Origin: Ruminococcus flavefaciens AE3010
GTDB taxonomy: Bacteria; Bacillota; Clostridia; Oscillospirales; Ruminococcaceae
Assembly (NCBI RefSeq): GCF_000526795.1
Contig: NZ_JAGT01000001.1
Span: 1,635,001 to 1,699,000 of the forward strand
DNA: 64,000 nt
Reading direction: 5' to 3'
Made by a program: the position numbers and the translations under genes. Each line of letters starts with the position of its first letter. Within the stretch, counting starts at the first letter, position 1. The notes beneath the pieces were generated by a model that ran no database searches, had not been told where the DNA came from, and saw nothing but the letters and a program-made list of their open reading frames with translations. This document shows positions 49,303 to 58,347 of the stretch, one piece after another.

Positions 49303-50403
49303 TTACGTTGAAACTTTCCAGTTGACGGTTTGATTATTATATGTTGTTTTTGGAACATTCACCTGAACTATACATAATGACATCAAATCAGCTGCTGGTT
49401 TTTCATAACTTAACATATTTTTTATTGTGATATTTATTTCATCATCTGATATCTCAACACTATCAAACGCGTAACCGATAACTGCACCTCGAGTTTGGTT
49501 TACAGAATCAATAAGCAGGACATTATCTTTGAAAAAAATATCATTATATTTTTCAAGATAAGTTATAATCGCTTCTTCAGGAACAACCTGTTCAATATAT
49601 ACTTTCAATTCATCTTTATTTGTAATAACAGCGTTTTTACCAATTCCTCTGCATTTTTCAAATACACCTGACGGAAGATTTCCATGATACCAATCTATAG
49701 TTTTTTCAATCTGTACATCAGCAGTATCATACAAACCAAGCAGCTTATTCTGTATCGTCTGGGCATCGCCGACTGTAAGACCGTTGCAGTCCATGTCTGC
49801 GTTAGTTTTGCCCTGAGCTGTAAGATGAACTTCTGCCGTACCATTTTCACCGTATTTATTTGGATTTGCAAGTGCCTGCATAATTAGAACAACATCTGCC
49901 ATATCAACTATACCGTCGCAGTTTGTATCGCCTTGAAGTATACCGTTTCTATTAGGGATATAATTTGGTCCAACAGATAGTATTCCTTCACACTTTTCAA
50001 ATTCTTCAATCGCCTTCATAACCGCATCATATGACTGTTCTTTTAATGTAAATTTTAATATCTGATGAAAATCCACCTCTTCAAGATATTTAGCCTGCCT
50101 TTCTGGAGTCATTTCCATATGAGTAAGATCTTCAACATTTGTAAGATTGCTTACAGTGAAATCACTTATTTTCCATTCTTTATTAAGACTACCAAACGTT
50201 CTCTTTAGGCATACTAATACACAATCATAAGTAAAATTCTGGGTATCATCATGTATATACGGGATAAGCTCTTCTTCGTCTAAATTCGTTGTCATTTCCT
50301 GTGATTTTGACTCTTCTATGATACCTGCATTAGCAGTTATCGGTACAATCACACCACTTAACAACATTGTAGATATCAACATAATTATTATTATTTTTTT
50401 CAT
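49303..50403 (-). CDS. Secreted protein with central dockerin, 366 aa
   Basis: A signal peptide (1-27) is followed by an N-terminal domain (about 45-150) with VLVCLKRTFGS, NLTNVEDLTHM, and a ferredoxin-like end (HQILKFTLKEQSYDAVMKAI, GILSVGPNYI) similar to peptidase propeptide/inhibitor folds. A dockerin pair follows (about 160-232: GDTNCDGIVDMADVVLIMQA and ADMDCNGLTVGDAQTIQNKL). The C-terminal domain (about 240-366) is of unknown fold, with RGAVIGYAFDSVEISDDEI and a conserved-looking CIVQVNVPK. It may inhibit or bind a protease on the surface. AGGAGG precedes the ATG. The codon use and base content are more AT-rich than the core genes. Confidence 0.75.
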   Translation of the reverse strand: MKKIIIIMLISTMLLSGVIVPITANAGIIEESKSQEMTTNLDEEELIPYIHDDTQNFTYDCVLVCLKRTFGSLNKEWKISDFTVSNLTNVEDLTHMEMTPERQAKYLEEVDFHQILKFTLKEQSYDAVMKAIEEFEKCEGILSVGPNYIPNRNGILQGDTNCDGIVDMADVVLIMQALANPNKYGENGTAEVHLTAQGKTNADMDCNGLTVGDAQTIQNKLLGLYDTADVQIEKTIDWYHGNLPSGVFEKCRGIGKNAVITNKDELKVYIEQVVPEEAIITYLEKYNDIFFKDNVLLIDSVNQTRGAVIGYAFDSVEISDDEINITIKNMLSYEKPAADLMSLCIVQVNVPKTTYNNQTVNWKVST

Positions 50404-50450
50404 AATATGACCTCCTTTTTGAATACAGAAATTTATAATTTGTCATATTA

Positions 50451-50479
50451 ATTATATCATCCTATATTATGCTTTTCAA
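50451..50479 (-). promoter_or_regulatory. Promoter of the dockerin gene 49303-50403
   Basis: On the minus strand TTGAAA (50479-50474), 17 bp, TATAAT (50456-50451). Confidence 0.75.
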
Positions 50480-51004
50480 TAATATTTCCTATCTTGCACT
50501 TTATTTTCCTAACTCGCACATAATTATTTCAAATGTATTAAATTAGTATTTAATTTTTTAAATATTCATATCAAATTTAATTGTATTAAGAATTAAAAGA
50601 TGCCTGAATAAGCAAACATTGAATAAACATATTATTTTTACATATAATCTAATTTTTTTCTTACATTCTCCCTGGCTTAAACGTTACAGACATTCGTCTT
50701 TACTAAGGATTATATTACTGCATTTACTTTGACAGTATTCTATAATTAATTAATTAAATATTCGAATTACGTCGTTCTATAATAAAGCCAACTTTGTATG
50801 GTTTCTGTAAGAAACAAACAAAATCGGCTTTAAAACCGCTTGAAAATTCTCTATTCAATTATTCTCTTTTTGGGGTGAATTATCCGTTTTTTGCTCCTGA
50901 TGACCTCCAAAGCAACTCTGAAAAGACTCTTTGGAAGGGTTCGAATCCAAAATTTATGGTTTGGGATCTACTGCTTCACCTTGAAAAATTTTCTCTATCG
51001 GAAC
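50480..51004. other. AT-rich stretch without a supported gene
   Basis: About 525 bp of very AT-rich DNA. Short frames lack ribosome binding sites. A GGGTTCGAATCC string at about 50937-50948 looks like a tRNA T loop but no tRNA folds around it. Confidence 0.5.
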
Positions 51005-51036
51005 AAAAAAACCCCCGAAAAATCGGGAGTTTTTTG
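51005..51036 (-). terminator. Terminator of tRNA-Ser
   Basis: The stem ACTCCCGA with TCGGGGGT (minus strand, about 51011-51031) is followed by TTTTTT. It lies about 30 nt past the tRNA 3' end. Confidence 0.75.
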
Positions 51037-51063
51037 CTTGGAATCTAAATTGATTCACCATTT

Positions 51064-51152
51064 TGGCGCAGTGGGTGGGATTCGAACCCACGTCCCTCAA
51101 GGGGCATCATGATTTCGAGTCATGTCCGTTATGACCACTTCGATACCACTGC
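51064..51152 (-). tRNA. tRNA-Ser (anticodon CGA)
   Basis: The acceptor stem GCAGTGG/CCACTGC is followed by discriminator G and an encoded CCA. The anticodon arm is CATGA-CTCGAAA-TCATG with anticodon CGA. A long variable arm follows (about CCCCTTGAGGGA), and the T arm reads GTGGGTTCGAATCCCAC. The long variable arm and CGA anticodon identify tRNA-Ser reading UCG. Confidence 0.93.
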
Positions 51153-51279
51153 ATATTAATTTAACTATAAAACTGCGAGAAAACTGCGAGAAAGCCAATT
51201 GCAAACGCAATCACAGACACCGCCGAAACCACGCAGAACAGGGATAAATCAAAGTGCGGCAAGCTCAAAACCGACTATG

Positions 51280-51322
51280 TTTCGAGTCATGTCCGTTATG
51301 ACCACTTCGATACCACTGCATA
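51280..51322 (-). repeat. Partial duplicate of tRNA-Ser (5' half), 43-bp perfect direct repeat
   Basis: Positions 51280-51322 repeat 51113-51155 without mismatch. It covers the 5' half of the tRNA up to the anticodon loop. The 124 bp between the copies contain a short direct repeat AAACTGCGAG (twice) and no gene. It could be an attachment-site scar or a collapsed tandem tRNA array. Confidence 0.85.
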
Positions 51323-51429
51323 AAATCACTATAATATTATATCACACTGTTTAAGCGAAATCAAGAGAATTGTAAAAAATTAATATTATAACAAAAGCAG
51401 AGGAACCGAACGCCCCCCTGCTCCGTATA

Positions 51430-53217
51430 CTATTTTGTCAACAGAAACATTCTGCCGCTGAACGGCGGGATATCCATATCAAGCCTGCCTTTATCACACG
51501 AAAATTTAGTCATGCCGTGAGGCGTAGTGCCGCTGTAGAGCTGGTCATCGGAGTCAATAAGGAGCTCCGCCTTGTACTCACCCACATGGACAGAATAGCC
51601 GAACTGGAACCAGTCAGAAAAGTTGAACACTGCCAGTATATCACCATCTGCGGACTTCCTGCGGATAGCGTAAACGCAACTTTCAACGGCATTGCAGTCA
51701 ACCCACTCAAAATTTGTGGAGTCATGATCGTAATGAAGCGCACTATGCATCAAGTATATCTCATTAAGCTTCTTTATGTACTCTCTGAACGAATCGTGCA
51801 GCGGGTATTTCAGCATATCCCAGTCCTGCTGCCGCTTTTCGTCCCACTCGCGGAGCTGCGCGAACTCGCTTCCCATGAAGTTCAGCTTCTTTCCCGGGTG
51901 AGCTATCATGTACATATACAGCGCTCTCGCCTGCGGGAACTTCTCCACGTACTGACCGTTCATTTTCTGAGCCACCGTAGCCTTGCCGTGGACAACCTCG
52001 TCGTGGGACAGCGGCATAATGAACCTCTCATTATAGAAATACAGCATAGAAAAAGTCAGCTTGTGGTAGTCTCTTGAACGGTACATGGGAGCGCTCTGAA
52101 AGTACTCCAGCGTATCATGCATCCAGCCCAAGTCCCACTTATAATCGAAGCCCAGACCGCCTGCAAAAACGGGAGCAGTTACCTTTGGATAGGACGACGA
52201 ATCCTCGGCAGCAATGATAGCCGTAGAATGTCTTGCTTTAAGACCTCTGTTCATTGATTTCAGGAACTCTATAGCGTTCTTGTTTTCGCCGCGGCGCTCA
52301 TCGCCGTTCCAGTATATCATATTGCGGACCGCGTCCATGCGCAGGCCGTCGAAGTGATAAATGCTGAGCCAGTAATTTGCGGCAGATTGTATAAAGGACC
52401 GCACCTCGCCCTTGGAGTGATTGAAGTTTCTGCTTCCCCACTCGTTATAGCCGATATCATCGCTGGGGTACTCATAGAGCTTAGTACCGTCATATTCCGT
52501 GAGTCCGTAGTGGTCAACTGCAAAGTGAACAGGCACGAAATCCACGATAACACCGATACCTTTCTTATGGCACTTGTCAACAAGCTCCATAAGCTCCTTG
52601 GGAGTTCCATAACGTGAGGTAGGAGCAAAAAATCCCGTGCTCTGATAGCCCCATGACTCGTCGCAGGGGTGCTCGCTGAGTGGCATGAGCTCGATATAAT
52701 TGTAGCCCATTTCGCAGACGTAGTCCACCAACTCGTCAGCTATCTCGCTGTAGCTGTACCAGCCCTCCTCGTCCTCATCGGAGCGCCTTTTCCACGAACC
52801 GAGATGAACCTCGTATATATTCAGAGCCCTGTCAAAGCAGACCGAGCGCTTCTCCAGCCAGTCTCCATCGCTGAACTCATAGTCCGAAATATCACGTATG
52901 ACAGAGCAGGTCCCGGGGCGAAGCTCCATGCCGAAGCCGTATGGGTCGCAGTGGTCGATGAAATTGCCTTTTTTGTCGTAGATACGGTATTTGTACCGCA
53001 TGCCCTCCTCAGCTTCCGAGACCAAAAGCTCAAAGAACCTGCCGTCCTCCACAGGCTTCATGGGCATATCCTCCCAATGGCTGAAATCGCCTATGACCGA
53101 CACCTTTGAAGCATTGGGCGCATAGGTGCGGAACACCGTACCGTTTTCCCTCATATGTGCGCCGAGGTATTCATACGCCTCAAACTCATTGCCATCATAA
53201 AATTTCCTAATGTCCAT
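51430..53217 (-). CDS. glgB: 1,4-alpha-glucan branching enzyme, 595 aa
   Basis: A GH13 enzyme that adds alpha-1,6 branches to glycogen. A CBM48 domain at the N-terminus (TVFRTYAPNASKVSVIGDFS) precedes the catalytic barrel: DFVPVHFAVD, the nucleophile Asp in FDGLRMDAVRNMIYW, the acid Glu in AIIAAEDSSSYP, and the third Asp in MPLSHDEVVHGKATV. HPGKKLNFMGSEFAQ and a C-terminal beta domain complete it. The length is slightly short because the N1 domain of enterobacterial GlgB is absent. No other glycogen gene lies next to it. Confidence 0.95.
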   Translation of the reverse strand: MDIRKFYDGNEFEAYEYLGAHMRENGTVFRTYAPNASKVSVIGDFSHWEDMPMKPVEDGRFFELLVSEAEEGMRYKYRIYDKKGNFIDHCDPYGFGMELRPGTCSVIRDISDYEFSDGDWLEKRSVCFDRALNIYEVHLGSWKRRSDEDEEGWYSYSEIADELVDYVCEMGYNYIELMPLSEHPCDESWGYQSTGFFAPTSRYGTPKELMELVDKCHKKGIGVIVDFVPVHFAVDHYGLTEYDGTKLYEYPSDDIGYNEWGSRNFNHSKGEVRSFIQSAANYWLSIYHFDGLRMDAVRNMIYWNGDERRGENKNAIEFLKSMNRGLKARHSTAIIAAEDSSSYPKVTAPVFAGGLGFDYKWDLGWMHDTLEYFQSAPMYRSRDYHKLTFSMLYFYNERFIMPLSHDEVVHGKATVAQKMNGQYVEKFPQARALYMYMIAHPGKKLNFMGSEFAQLREWDEKRQQDWDMLKYPLHDSFREYIKKLNEIYLMHSALHYDHDSTNFEWVDCNAVESCVYAIRRKSADGDILAVFNFSDWFQFGYSVHVGEYKAELLIDSDDQLYSGTTPHGMTKFSCDKGRLDMDIPPFSGRMFLLTK

Positions 53218-53284
53218 AACATCAACTCCGAAAGTCCAAAACTTCTTTTGTTGATTATATCACGATATACAGGCAAAGTCAATC

Positions 53285-53413
53285 AGAATTGATAATTGAA
53301 AATGAAGAATGCAGAATGAAAGTCACGATATCGCTGATACAGTATTTTTTTAATCTGTCCGCGCAAGCGGACACATTCATTCTCAATTCTGAATTCTCAA
53401 TTCTCAATTAATT
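53285..53413. repeat. Inverted-repeat element of AATTGA-type simple repeats (MITE-like), about 130 bp
   Basis: The left arm (53285-53322, AGAATTGATAATTGAAAATG...) is an imperfect complement of the right arm (53374-53413, ...CTCAATTCTCAATTAATT). A small hairpin TGTCCGC-GCAA-GCGGACA lies in the middle. It sits between glgB and aroC. Similar architecture with another sequence occurs at 61471-61554. Confidence 0.6.
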
Positions 53414-53509
53414 ATTCCCACACTATTTCAGCAAAATAGGACAATGCGCGCTATACAAAATGACTATTTACTTTAGCACTTTGCGTCTGCAAATCGTTAA
53501 AACGCCGTG

Positions 53510-53538
53510 TTGACACATTCTCTGCGAAGTGGTATAAT
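53510..53538 (+). promoter_or_regulatory. aroC promoter
   Basis: TTGACA (53510-53515), 17 bp, TATAAT (53533-53538). Confidence 0.9.
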
Positions 53539-53588
53539 TTTATTGTATAAATATCAGGCATTTTACACGTTTCAGGGAGATGAAAAGC

Positions 53589-54686
53589 ATGAAAAATACA
53601 TTTGGTTCAAGCGTTTCCATAACATTATTCGGCGAGAGCCACGGCACAGCTATCGGAGCTGTACTGGACGGCTTGGCTTCGGGAATTGAGGTAGATGAGG
53701 AGTTCATCGCGGCTCAGATGAAGCTTCGCCAGTCCGTTGGAGCTCTTTCCACACCTCGCCGCGAGGGCGACAAGGTAAGGATAGTCAGCGGCGTTTTCAA
53801 CGGAAAAACCACAGGTACGCCCATAACCTTTATCATAGAAAATGAGGATACACGCAGCAAGGACTACGGCGAGCTTGCATACAAGGCTCGTCCTGGACAC
53901 GCTGATTACTCCGCACAGATGAAGTACCACGGCTTTCAGGACTTCCGCGGCGGCGGACACTTCTCAGGCAGAATAACCGCAGGCGTTGTTGCGGCAGGTG
54001 CGGTAGCTATCAGCGCTCTCCGCAAAAAGGGCATAAAGATAGCGACTCATATACTGTCATGCGGCGGAATTTACGACCGCACATTCGATGATATAAACGC
54101 AGACATCGACAGGCTCAATACTATGGAGTTCGCCGTCCTTGACGACGAAAAGGCACAGGCTATGCAGGCTGCTATTACAGCTGCAAAGGAAGAGGGCGAC
54201 AGCGTCGGCGGACGCCTTGAAACTGTTGTCACAGGAGTTCCCGCAGGGGTCGGCGAGCCATGGTTCGACACCATTGAGAGCGTACTCTCCCACGCACTGT
54301 TTGGTATCCCCGCAGTCAAGGGTGTGGAGTTCGGCGCAGGCTTTGCTGTTGCTGATATGCGCGGAAGTGAGTGCAACGACAACTTCTCCGCAGATAACGG
54401 AGCTGTTACTGCTCCCACCAACAACAATGGCGGCATAATCGGCGGAATAACCACAGGTATGCCAATACTGTTCAGGACTGCCATAAAGCCTACTCCCTCC
54501 ATATACAAGGAGCAGCAGACCATAGACATGCGCACCATGGACAACACCACATTGCAGATAAAGGGCCGTCACGACCCTGCTATCGTACACCGTGCAAGAG
54601 TAGTTGCGGACAGCATAACCGCACTTGTGCTCTGCGACCAGCTCTCACAGCGCTTCGGCACTGACTGGCTGGCTGACGCGGAATAA
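53589..54686 (+). CDS. aroC: Chorismate synthase, 365 aa
   Basis: It makes chorismate from EPSP with reduced FMN. Marks: GSSVSITLFGESHGTAIGAV, RREGDKVRIVSGVFNGKTTGTP, RPGHADYSAQMKYHGFQDFR, GGHFSGRITAG, and the C-terminal GRHDPAIVHRARVVADSI. ATG 53589 is chosen because GGGAG is 9 nt upstream, while the ATG at 53580 directly touches it. Chorismate feeds the tryptophan genes at the right end of the window. The GrpB-family gene follows 7 nt later. Confidence 0.95.
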   Translation: MKNTFGSSVSITLFGESHGTAIGAVLDGLASGIEVDEEFIAAQMKLRQSVGALSTPRREGDKVRIVSGVFNGKTTGTPITFIIENEDTRSKDYGELAYKARPGHADYSAQMKYHGFQDFRGGGHFSGRITAGVVAAGAVAISALRKKGIKIATHILSCGGIYDRTFDDINADIDRLNTMEFAVLDDEKAQAMQAAITAAKEEGDSVGGRLETVVTGVPAGVGEPWFDTIESVLSHALFGIPAVKGVEFGAGFAVADMRGSECNDNFSADNGAVTAPTNNNGGIIGGITTGMPILFRTAIKPTPSIYKEQQTIDMRTMDNTTLQIKGRHDPAIVHRARVVADSITALVLCDQLSQRFGTDWLADAE

Positions 54687-54693
54687 GTCCCGT

Positions 54694-55239
54694 ATGGAAC
54701 TTGGACTCCGCCGCGGCACAGTAGCTGTTGAGCCCCATAATGCAGAGTGGGAGACAGCCGCACAGCAGACCATTGCACAGCTTCGCAGCATACTCGGAAG
54801 CATAGTTATGGACGCTCAGCATATCGGCAGCACTTCCATTAAGGGTATCTGCGCAAAGCCCATAATCGACATCGTTGTGGGAGCTGCCGACTTTAATGAC
54901 ATTCTCGGCATGAACGACGTCCTTGAAAAGAACGGCTTTATCTTCCGCGGTCAGGACGTTCCCGAACAGTACCTTTATGTATGCGGAGATGCTGACACAA
55001 GAACTCACCATATCCACGCGGTCATCTATGGCTCGGAAGTGTGGAACAACTACATAAATATGCGTGATTATCTGAACTGCCACAGGGACGATGCACAGGC
55101 TTACTCACAGCTAAAGGAAAAGCTCGCAGAGCAGTATCCCGACGACAGGAATAAATATACCGAAATGAAAAGCGCTTTTATCAGCGATATACTGGCAAAA
55201 GCCCGCCAATGGCGGAATAGTATATCAAAGGGCATATGA
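54694..55239 (+). CDS. GrpB family protein (UPF0157), 181 aa
   Basis: The start ATG 54694 (MELGLRRGTVAVEPHNAEWE) lies 7 nt after aroC; no ribosome site is visible, so it is probably translated by coupling. The nucleotidyltransferase-like GrpB fold shows VAVEPHNAEW, MDAQHIGSTSIKGICAKPIIDI, HHIHAVIYGSEVWNNYINMRDY and a helical end. The active-site-like H-x-G-S-T-S is intact. Function is unknown; some members are linked to coenzyme A metabolism. The palindromic repeat copy B starts 3 bp after the stop. Confidence 0.9.
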   Translation: MELGLRRGTVAVEPHNAEWETAAQQTIAQLRSILGSIVMDAQHIGSTSIKGICAKPIIDIVVGAADFNDILGMNDVLEKNGFIFRGQDVPEQYLYVCGDADTRTHHIHAVIYGSEVWNNYINMRDYLNCHRDDAQAYSQLKEKLAEQYPDDRNKYTEMKSAFISDILAKARQWRNSISKGI

Positions 55240-55241
55240 AA

Positions 55242-55444
55242 GGGATTCCAAAGGGGTCACAACCCTTTGGCAGGGTTCGGGGCAGCGCCCCGAAAACGGT
55301 AGGCGCTCCTAACAGGAGCGAGTACCCTCTGTCAGCTCAGCTGACATCTCCCTGTACTACAGGGAGTCACCGCAAGGGTGAATTTCAAAAACAGTCCAGT
55401 GGACTGTTTTTGAAAGAGGGACGCCCTGCAAGTGAGGGCGTCCC
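55242..55444 (-). repeat. Modular palindromic interspersed repeat, copy B (203 bp)
   Basis: In minus orientation it carries the units of copy A (7351-7517) in the same order, with an extra middle part of about 60 bp that has its own hairpins (CTCCCTGTAGTACAGGGAG; GTCAGCTGAGCTGAC). The first 80 bp differ by at most one or two bases. Confidence 0.85.
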
Positions 55445-55467
55445 TGCATTTACAATGCTAACAGATC

Positions 55468-55500
55468 AAAAATGACGACCAAGGGTCGTCATTTTTTACT
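55468..55500 (+). terminator. Rho-independent terminator after the aroC-GrpB operon
   Basis: The stem AAATGACGACC/GGTCGTCATTT with a 3-nt loop ends in TTTTT. It lies beyond the repeat. Confidence 0.85.
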
Positions 55501-55531
55501 TGACCTTTTCGCGTTTTTGTGCTATTATAAT
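55500..55531 (+). promoter_or_regulatory. Promoter of the DEAD-box helicase gene
   Basis: TTGACC (55500-55505), 17 bp, TATTAT (55523-55528), overlapping TATAAT at 55526-55531. Confidence 0.7.
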
Positions 55532-55569
55532 GTGTATTGGAATTATGAGGAAGAAAGAAAGGTAACGAA

Positions 55570-57291
55570 ATGCATTTTAATGAACTGAATTTATCGCAGG
55601 AGCTTCTCCGTGCCGTTGACGAGCTGGGATATACGGAGATGACGGAGATACAGCAGCAGAGTATCCCCCTGCTCCTTGAAGGCAGAGACGTTGTGGGACG
55701 CTCCAACACAGGTACGGGAAAGACCGCCGCATTCGGCATACCTGCCGTTGAGAGCATCACCGAAGCTGACCGCAGGTCCGCAGTTGTACTTATACTCTGC
55801 CCCACCCGTGAGCTTGCCATGCAGGCAGCCGAGGAGCTTCGCAAGTTCGCCAAGTTCAAGGAGGGCGTTAAGACCTCCGCAGTATACGGCGGCGCAAGCA
55901 TGGAAAAGCAGATACACGAGCTGAAACGCGGCGCAAATATTATAATAGGAACTCCCGGACGTGTCATGGATCATATCCGCAGGAGAACACTGAAGCTTGA
56001 CAGTATCCGCACAGTCATACTGGACGAGGCTGACGAAATGCTGAACATGGGATTCCGCGAGGACATAGAGTCCATACTGGCAGATGTACCCGAGGACAGA
56101 CAGACCGTGCTCTTCTCCGCCACCATGCCAAAGGAGATAATGGCTCTTACCGAGAAGTATCAGCATGATCCCGTGCATATCAAAATAAAGTCCGCACAGA
56201 AGACCGTGGAGCTCATCGAGCAGTTCTACTTTGAGGTTGCTATGGGACGCAAGACCGACGCATTGAAGCTTCTTCTTGCGGCATACAAGCCGTCCTCCGC
56301 AATGGTATTCTGCAATACCAAGGTCATGGTTGACCAGCTCACCGAGGAGCTTGTAAAGAGCGGCTTCCGCGCAGCAGGGCTTCACGGCGACATGAAGCAG
56401 ATACAGCGCACGCAGGTGATGAACAGCTTCAAGAACAAGGCTGCGGAAATACTTGTAGCCACAGATGTAGCCGCAAGAGGTATCGACGTCAGCGGCGTTG
56501 ACGCGGTGTTCAACTACGACCTTCCACAGGACAACGAGTACTACATTCACCGTATCGGCAGAACAGGCCGCGCAGGCAGAACAGGTACAGCCTACACACT
56601 CATAAGCGGCAGACGTCAGCTTTTCGACCTCCGCGCTATCGAGAAGTACACCCACGCTGAGATACGGGAAATGCCCCTGCCCGAAAAGTCAGACATCATC
56701 GCCATGAAAAAGGAGTCCCTCGTCAAGGAGATATCCGAAGCGCAGGCAGGTCATAACGCATACGATATACTTGACAGACTTGCTTCACAGGGCATAGACT
56801 ACCGCGAGGCTGCCGCAAGAGTGCTGGAGAAGCAGCTCCGTGCCGAGACTGAAGCGCTCCCCGACTTTGAAAGTGCAAGACCACTCAAAAAGGGCAGGAA
56901 CAGCGGCGCAAAGACAGTCAAGATAGTAATTAACATCGGCAGGAACCGCCGTATCGCTCCAAACTTCATACTGGGCGCACTTGTTGACGCAACAGGCATG
57001 ACGGGCAAGGACTTCGGCAAGATAGACATATTCGACGAGCACACCACCGTGGAGGTTCCCGAAGCCGAGTCAGAATATATAATCGACAGCACGGACTCCA
57101 TAAAGATAAACGGCAATAAGGTTGAAGTTAAGCTCTACAAGGGCGGAGACTTAGGTGTCCGCAGAAACCGCCGTCCCGACGACAAGCCCCGTTTCGACCG
57201 CAAAAAGTCCGCATACGGAAACAAGAAAAAATCGGAGATATACTCCGACTACATACCAAACCGCAAAAAGCGCATGAAGAAAAGACACTGA
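55570..57291 (+). CDS. DEAD-box RNA helicase with DbpA-type RNA-binding domain, 573 aa
   Basis: Helicase core motifs are in order: Q motif GYTEMTEIQQQSIPLLLEG, motif I SNTGTGKTAAF, Ia PTRELA, Ib TPGR, II VILDEADEML, III FSATM, IV VFCNTK, V ATDVAARGID, VI HRIGRTGRAGR. The C-terminal part has a DbpA-like RRM (about 440-520: VKIVINIGRNRRIAPNFILG split as VKIVINIG and RRIAPNFILGAL) and a basic tail of Arg/Lys. It likely helps ribosome assembly or RNA turnover, similar to CshA/DbpA. AAGGTAACG-type weak RBS; the AGGAAG earlier may serve. Confidence 0.92.
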   Translation: MHFNELNLSQELLRAVDELGYTEMTEIQQQSIPLLLEGRDVVGRSNTGTGKTAAFGIPAVESITEADRRSAVVLILCPTRELAMQAAEELRKFAKFKEGVKTSAVYGGASMEKQIHELKRGANIIIGTPGRVMDHIRRRTLKLDSIRTVILDEADEMLNMGFREDIESILADVPEDRQTVLFSATMPKEIMALTEKYQHDPVHIKIKSAQKTVELIEQFYFEVAMGRKTDALKLLLAAYKPSSAMVFCNTKVMVDQLTEELVKSGFRAAGLHGDMKQIQRTQVMNSFKNKAAEILVATDVAARGIDVSGVDAVFNYDLPQDNEYYIHRIGRTGRAGRTGTAYTLISGRRQLFDLRAIEKYTHAEIREMPLPEKSDIIAMKKESLVKEISEAQAGHNAYDILDRLASQGIDYREAAARVLEKQLRAETEALPDFESARPLKKGRNSGAKTVKIVINIGRNRRIAPNFILGALVDATGMTGKDFGKIDIFDEHTTVEVPEAESEYIIDSTDSIKINGNKVEVKLYKGGDLGVRRNRRPDDKPRFDRKKSAYGNKKKSEIYSDYIPNRKKRMKKRH

Positions 57292-57303
57292 GAGGTGATA
57301 TGA

Positions 57304-57399
57304 ATGAAACAGAAAAAAACAGCAATGAGAGTTATCATGTTCATACTGGCACTGATAATGATAGTTGGTGCCATAGTGATATACCTTCCAAAATTCTGA
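57304..57399 (+). CDS. Small single-pass membrane protein, 31 aa
   Basis: ATG 57304 with GAGAGGTGAT upstream, 12 nt after the helicase stop. The protein reads MKQKKTAMRVI, a hydrophobic stretch MFILALIMIVGAIVIYL, and PKF. It looks like a membrane peptide of the DUF4044-like kind found after other genes in Firmicutes, but it is too short to identify. It is followed by a strong terminator, so it belongs to the helicase operon. Confidence 0.7.
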   Translation: MKQKKTAMRVIMFILALIMIVGAIVIYLPKF

Positions 57400-57407
57400 T
57401 CAACATG

Positions 57408-57438
57408 GCTGAGACTTCCATTGAAGTCTCAGCTTTTT
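57408..57438 (+). terminator. Rho-independent terminator of the helicase operon
   Basis: The stem GCTGAGACTTC/GAAGTCTCAGC with loop CATT is followed by TTTTTT. Confidence 0.92.
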
Positions 57439-57515
57439 TGTTTTCCGCCCATGACACAAAATGACATATTTCGCAGCCTGTCTGCATTATAATATTAGTG
57501 TAAAGGGGGTGTTCC

Positions 57516-58331
57516 GTGGAGACCATATATATCGACGTGCTTATAGTGCTGAACATCTATGTGAACTACTTCCTGCTGCGGATAACGGCAGGGCTCACCC
57601 ACTCTCCCCTGAGAACGGGGCGCTGCATATGGGGAGCAGTCTTTGGCAGTCTTTTTTCTCTGACCATACTCCTTCCCGAGCTGGGAACGGTGATACCCCT
57701 GCTGATAAAGCTTGGGGCGGCAGTTGGCATAGTCGCCATTTCATTCGGCATAAAGAGCCGAAAACGGCTTTTCATAAACACCGCAGCCTTTTTCGCCGCA
57801 AATTTCGTCCTTGCAGGAGCGGTCTACGGAGTATATTCCCTGCTGAAGCCAAGCTCCATGCACTTCCGCAACGCAAGCTTCTACATAGATTTTTCACTGC
57901 TGGTGCTTGTAGTCACTACGGCAGTGCTTTACTTCGCACTGCGGCTCATAAGGATAATTACGGACAAAGCTCCCACGGGCAGCTACCGTGTATATATACG
58001 CGCAGGGAAAAGGGTAATCAATATAAACGGACTTGCCGACACAGGCAACATACTGGTGGACTATTTCACGGGCGCTCCTGTCATAATCTGCTCCGAGGAG
58101 AGCTTCTGTGAGCTTACGGGGAAAAAGCTTGACATTTCCCTGCTGCCCAAGGGCTTTCGGCTGCTGCCATGCAGGGCTGTTTCGGGCAGCGGACTCATAC
58201 CCGTATTCCGTCCCGACGAGGTACTGATATGCAGTGACGAAAACGGTGAGCGCAAGGCAGTAGATGCCATGATAGGCTTCGGAGAATGCGGCGGCAAGGC
58301 TGTATTCAACCCGAAGCTGCTGAAAATATAG
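57516..58331 (+). CDS. spoIIGA: Sigma-E processing peptidase SpoIIGA, 271 aa
   Basis: Five membrane helices fill the N-terminal half (first at about 6-24). The C-terminal half is an aspartic protease domain with the catalytic motif GLADTGNILVDYFTGAPV and a following CRAVSGSGLIPVF. It cleaves the pro-peptide from sigma-E at the sporulation septum. The start is GTG 57516 with AAGGGGGTG upstream. The pro-sigma-E gene follows 16 nt later. Confidence 0.93.
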   Translation: METIYIDVLIVLNIYVNYFLLRITAGLTHSPLRTGRCIWGAVFGSLFSLTILLPELGTVIPLLIKLGAAVGIVAISFGIKSRKRLFINTAAFFAANFVLAGAVYGVYSLLKPSSMHFRNASFYIDFSLLVLVVTTAVLYFALRLIRIITDKAPTGSYRVYIRAGKRVININGLADTGNILVDYFTGAPVIICSEESFCELTGKKLDISLLPKGFRLLPCRAVSGSGLIPVFRPDEVLICSDENGERKAVDAMIGFGECGGKAVFNPKLLKI

Positions 58332-58347
58332 ATAAAGGAGAAGGACA

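Noticed and set aside
50930..50960. Possible second tRNA (T-loop-like GGTTCGAATCC)
   Set aside because: No acceptor, D or anticodon stem can be formed around it.
57440..57515. Spo0A box in front of spoIIGA
   Set aside because: A TATAAT lies near 57489, but no clear TGNCGAA element could be placed at the right distance.
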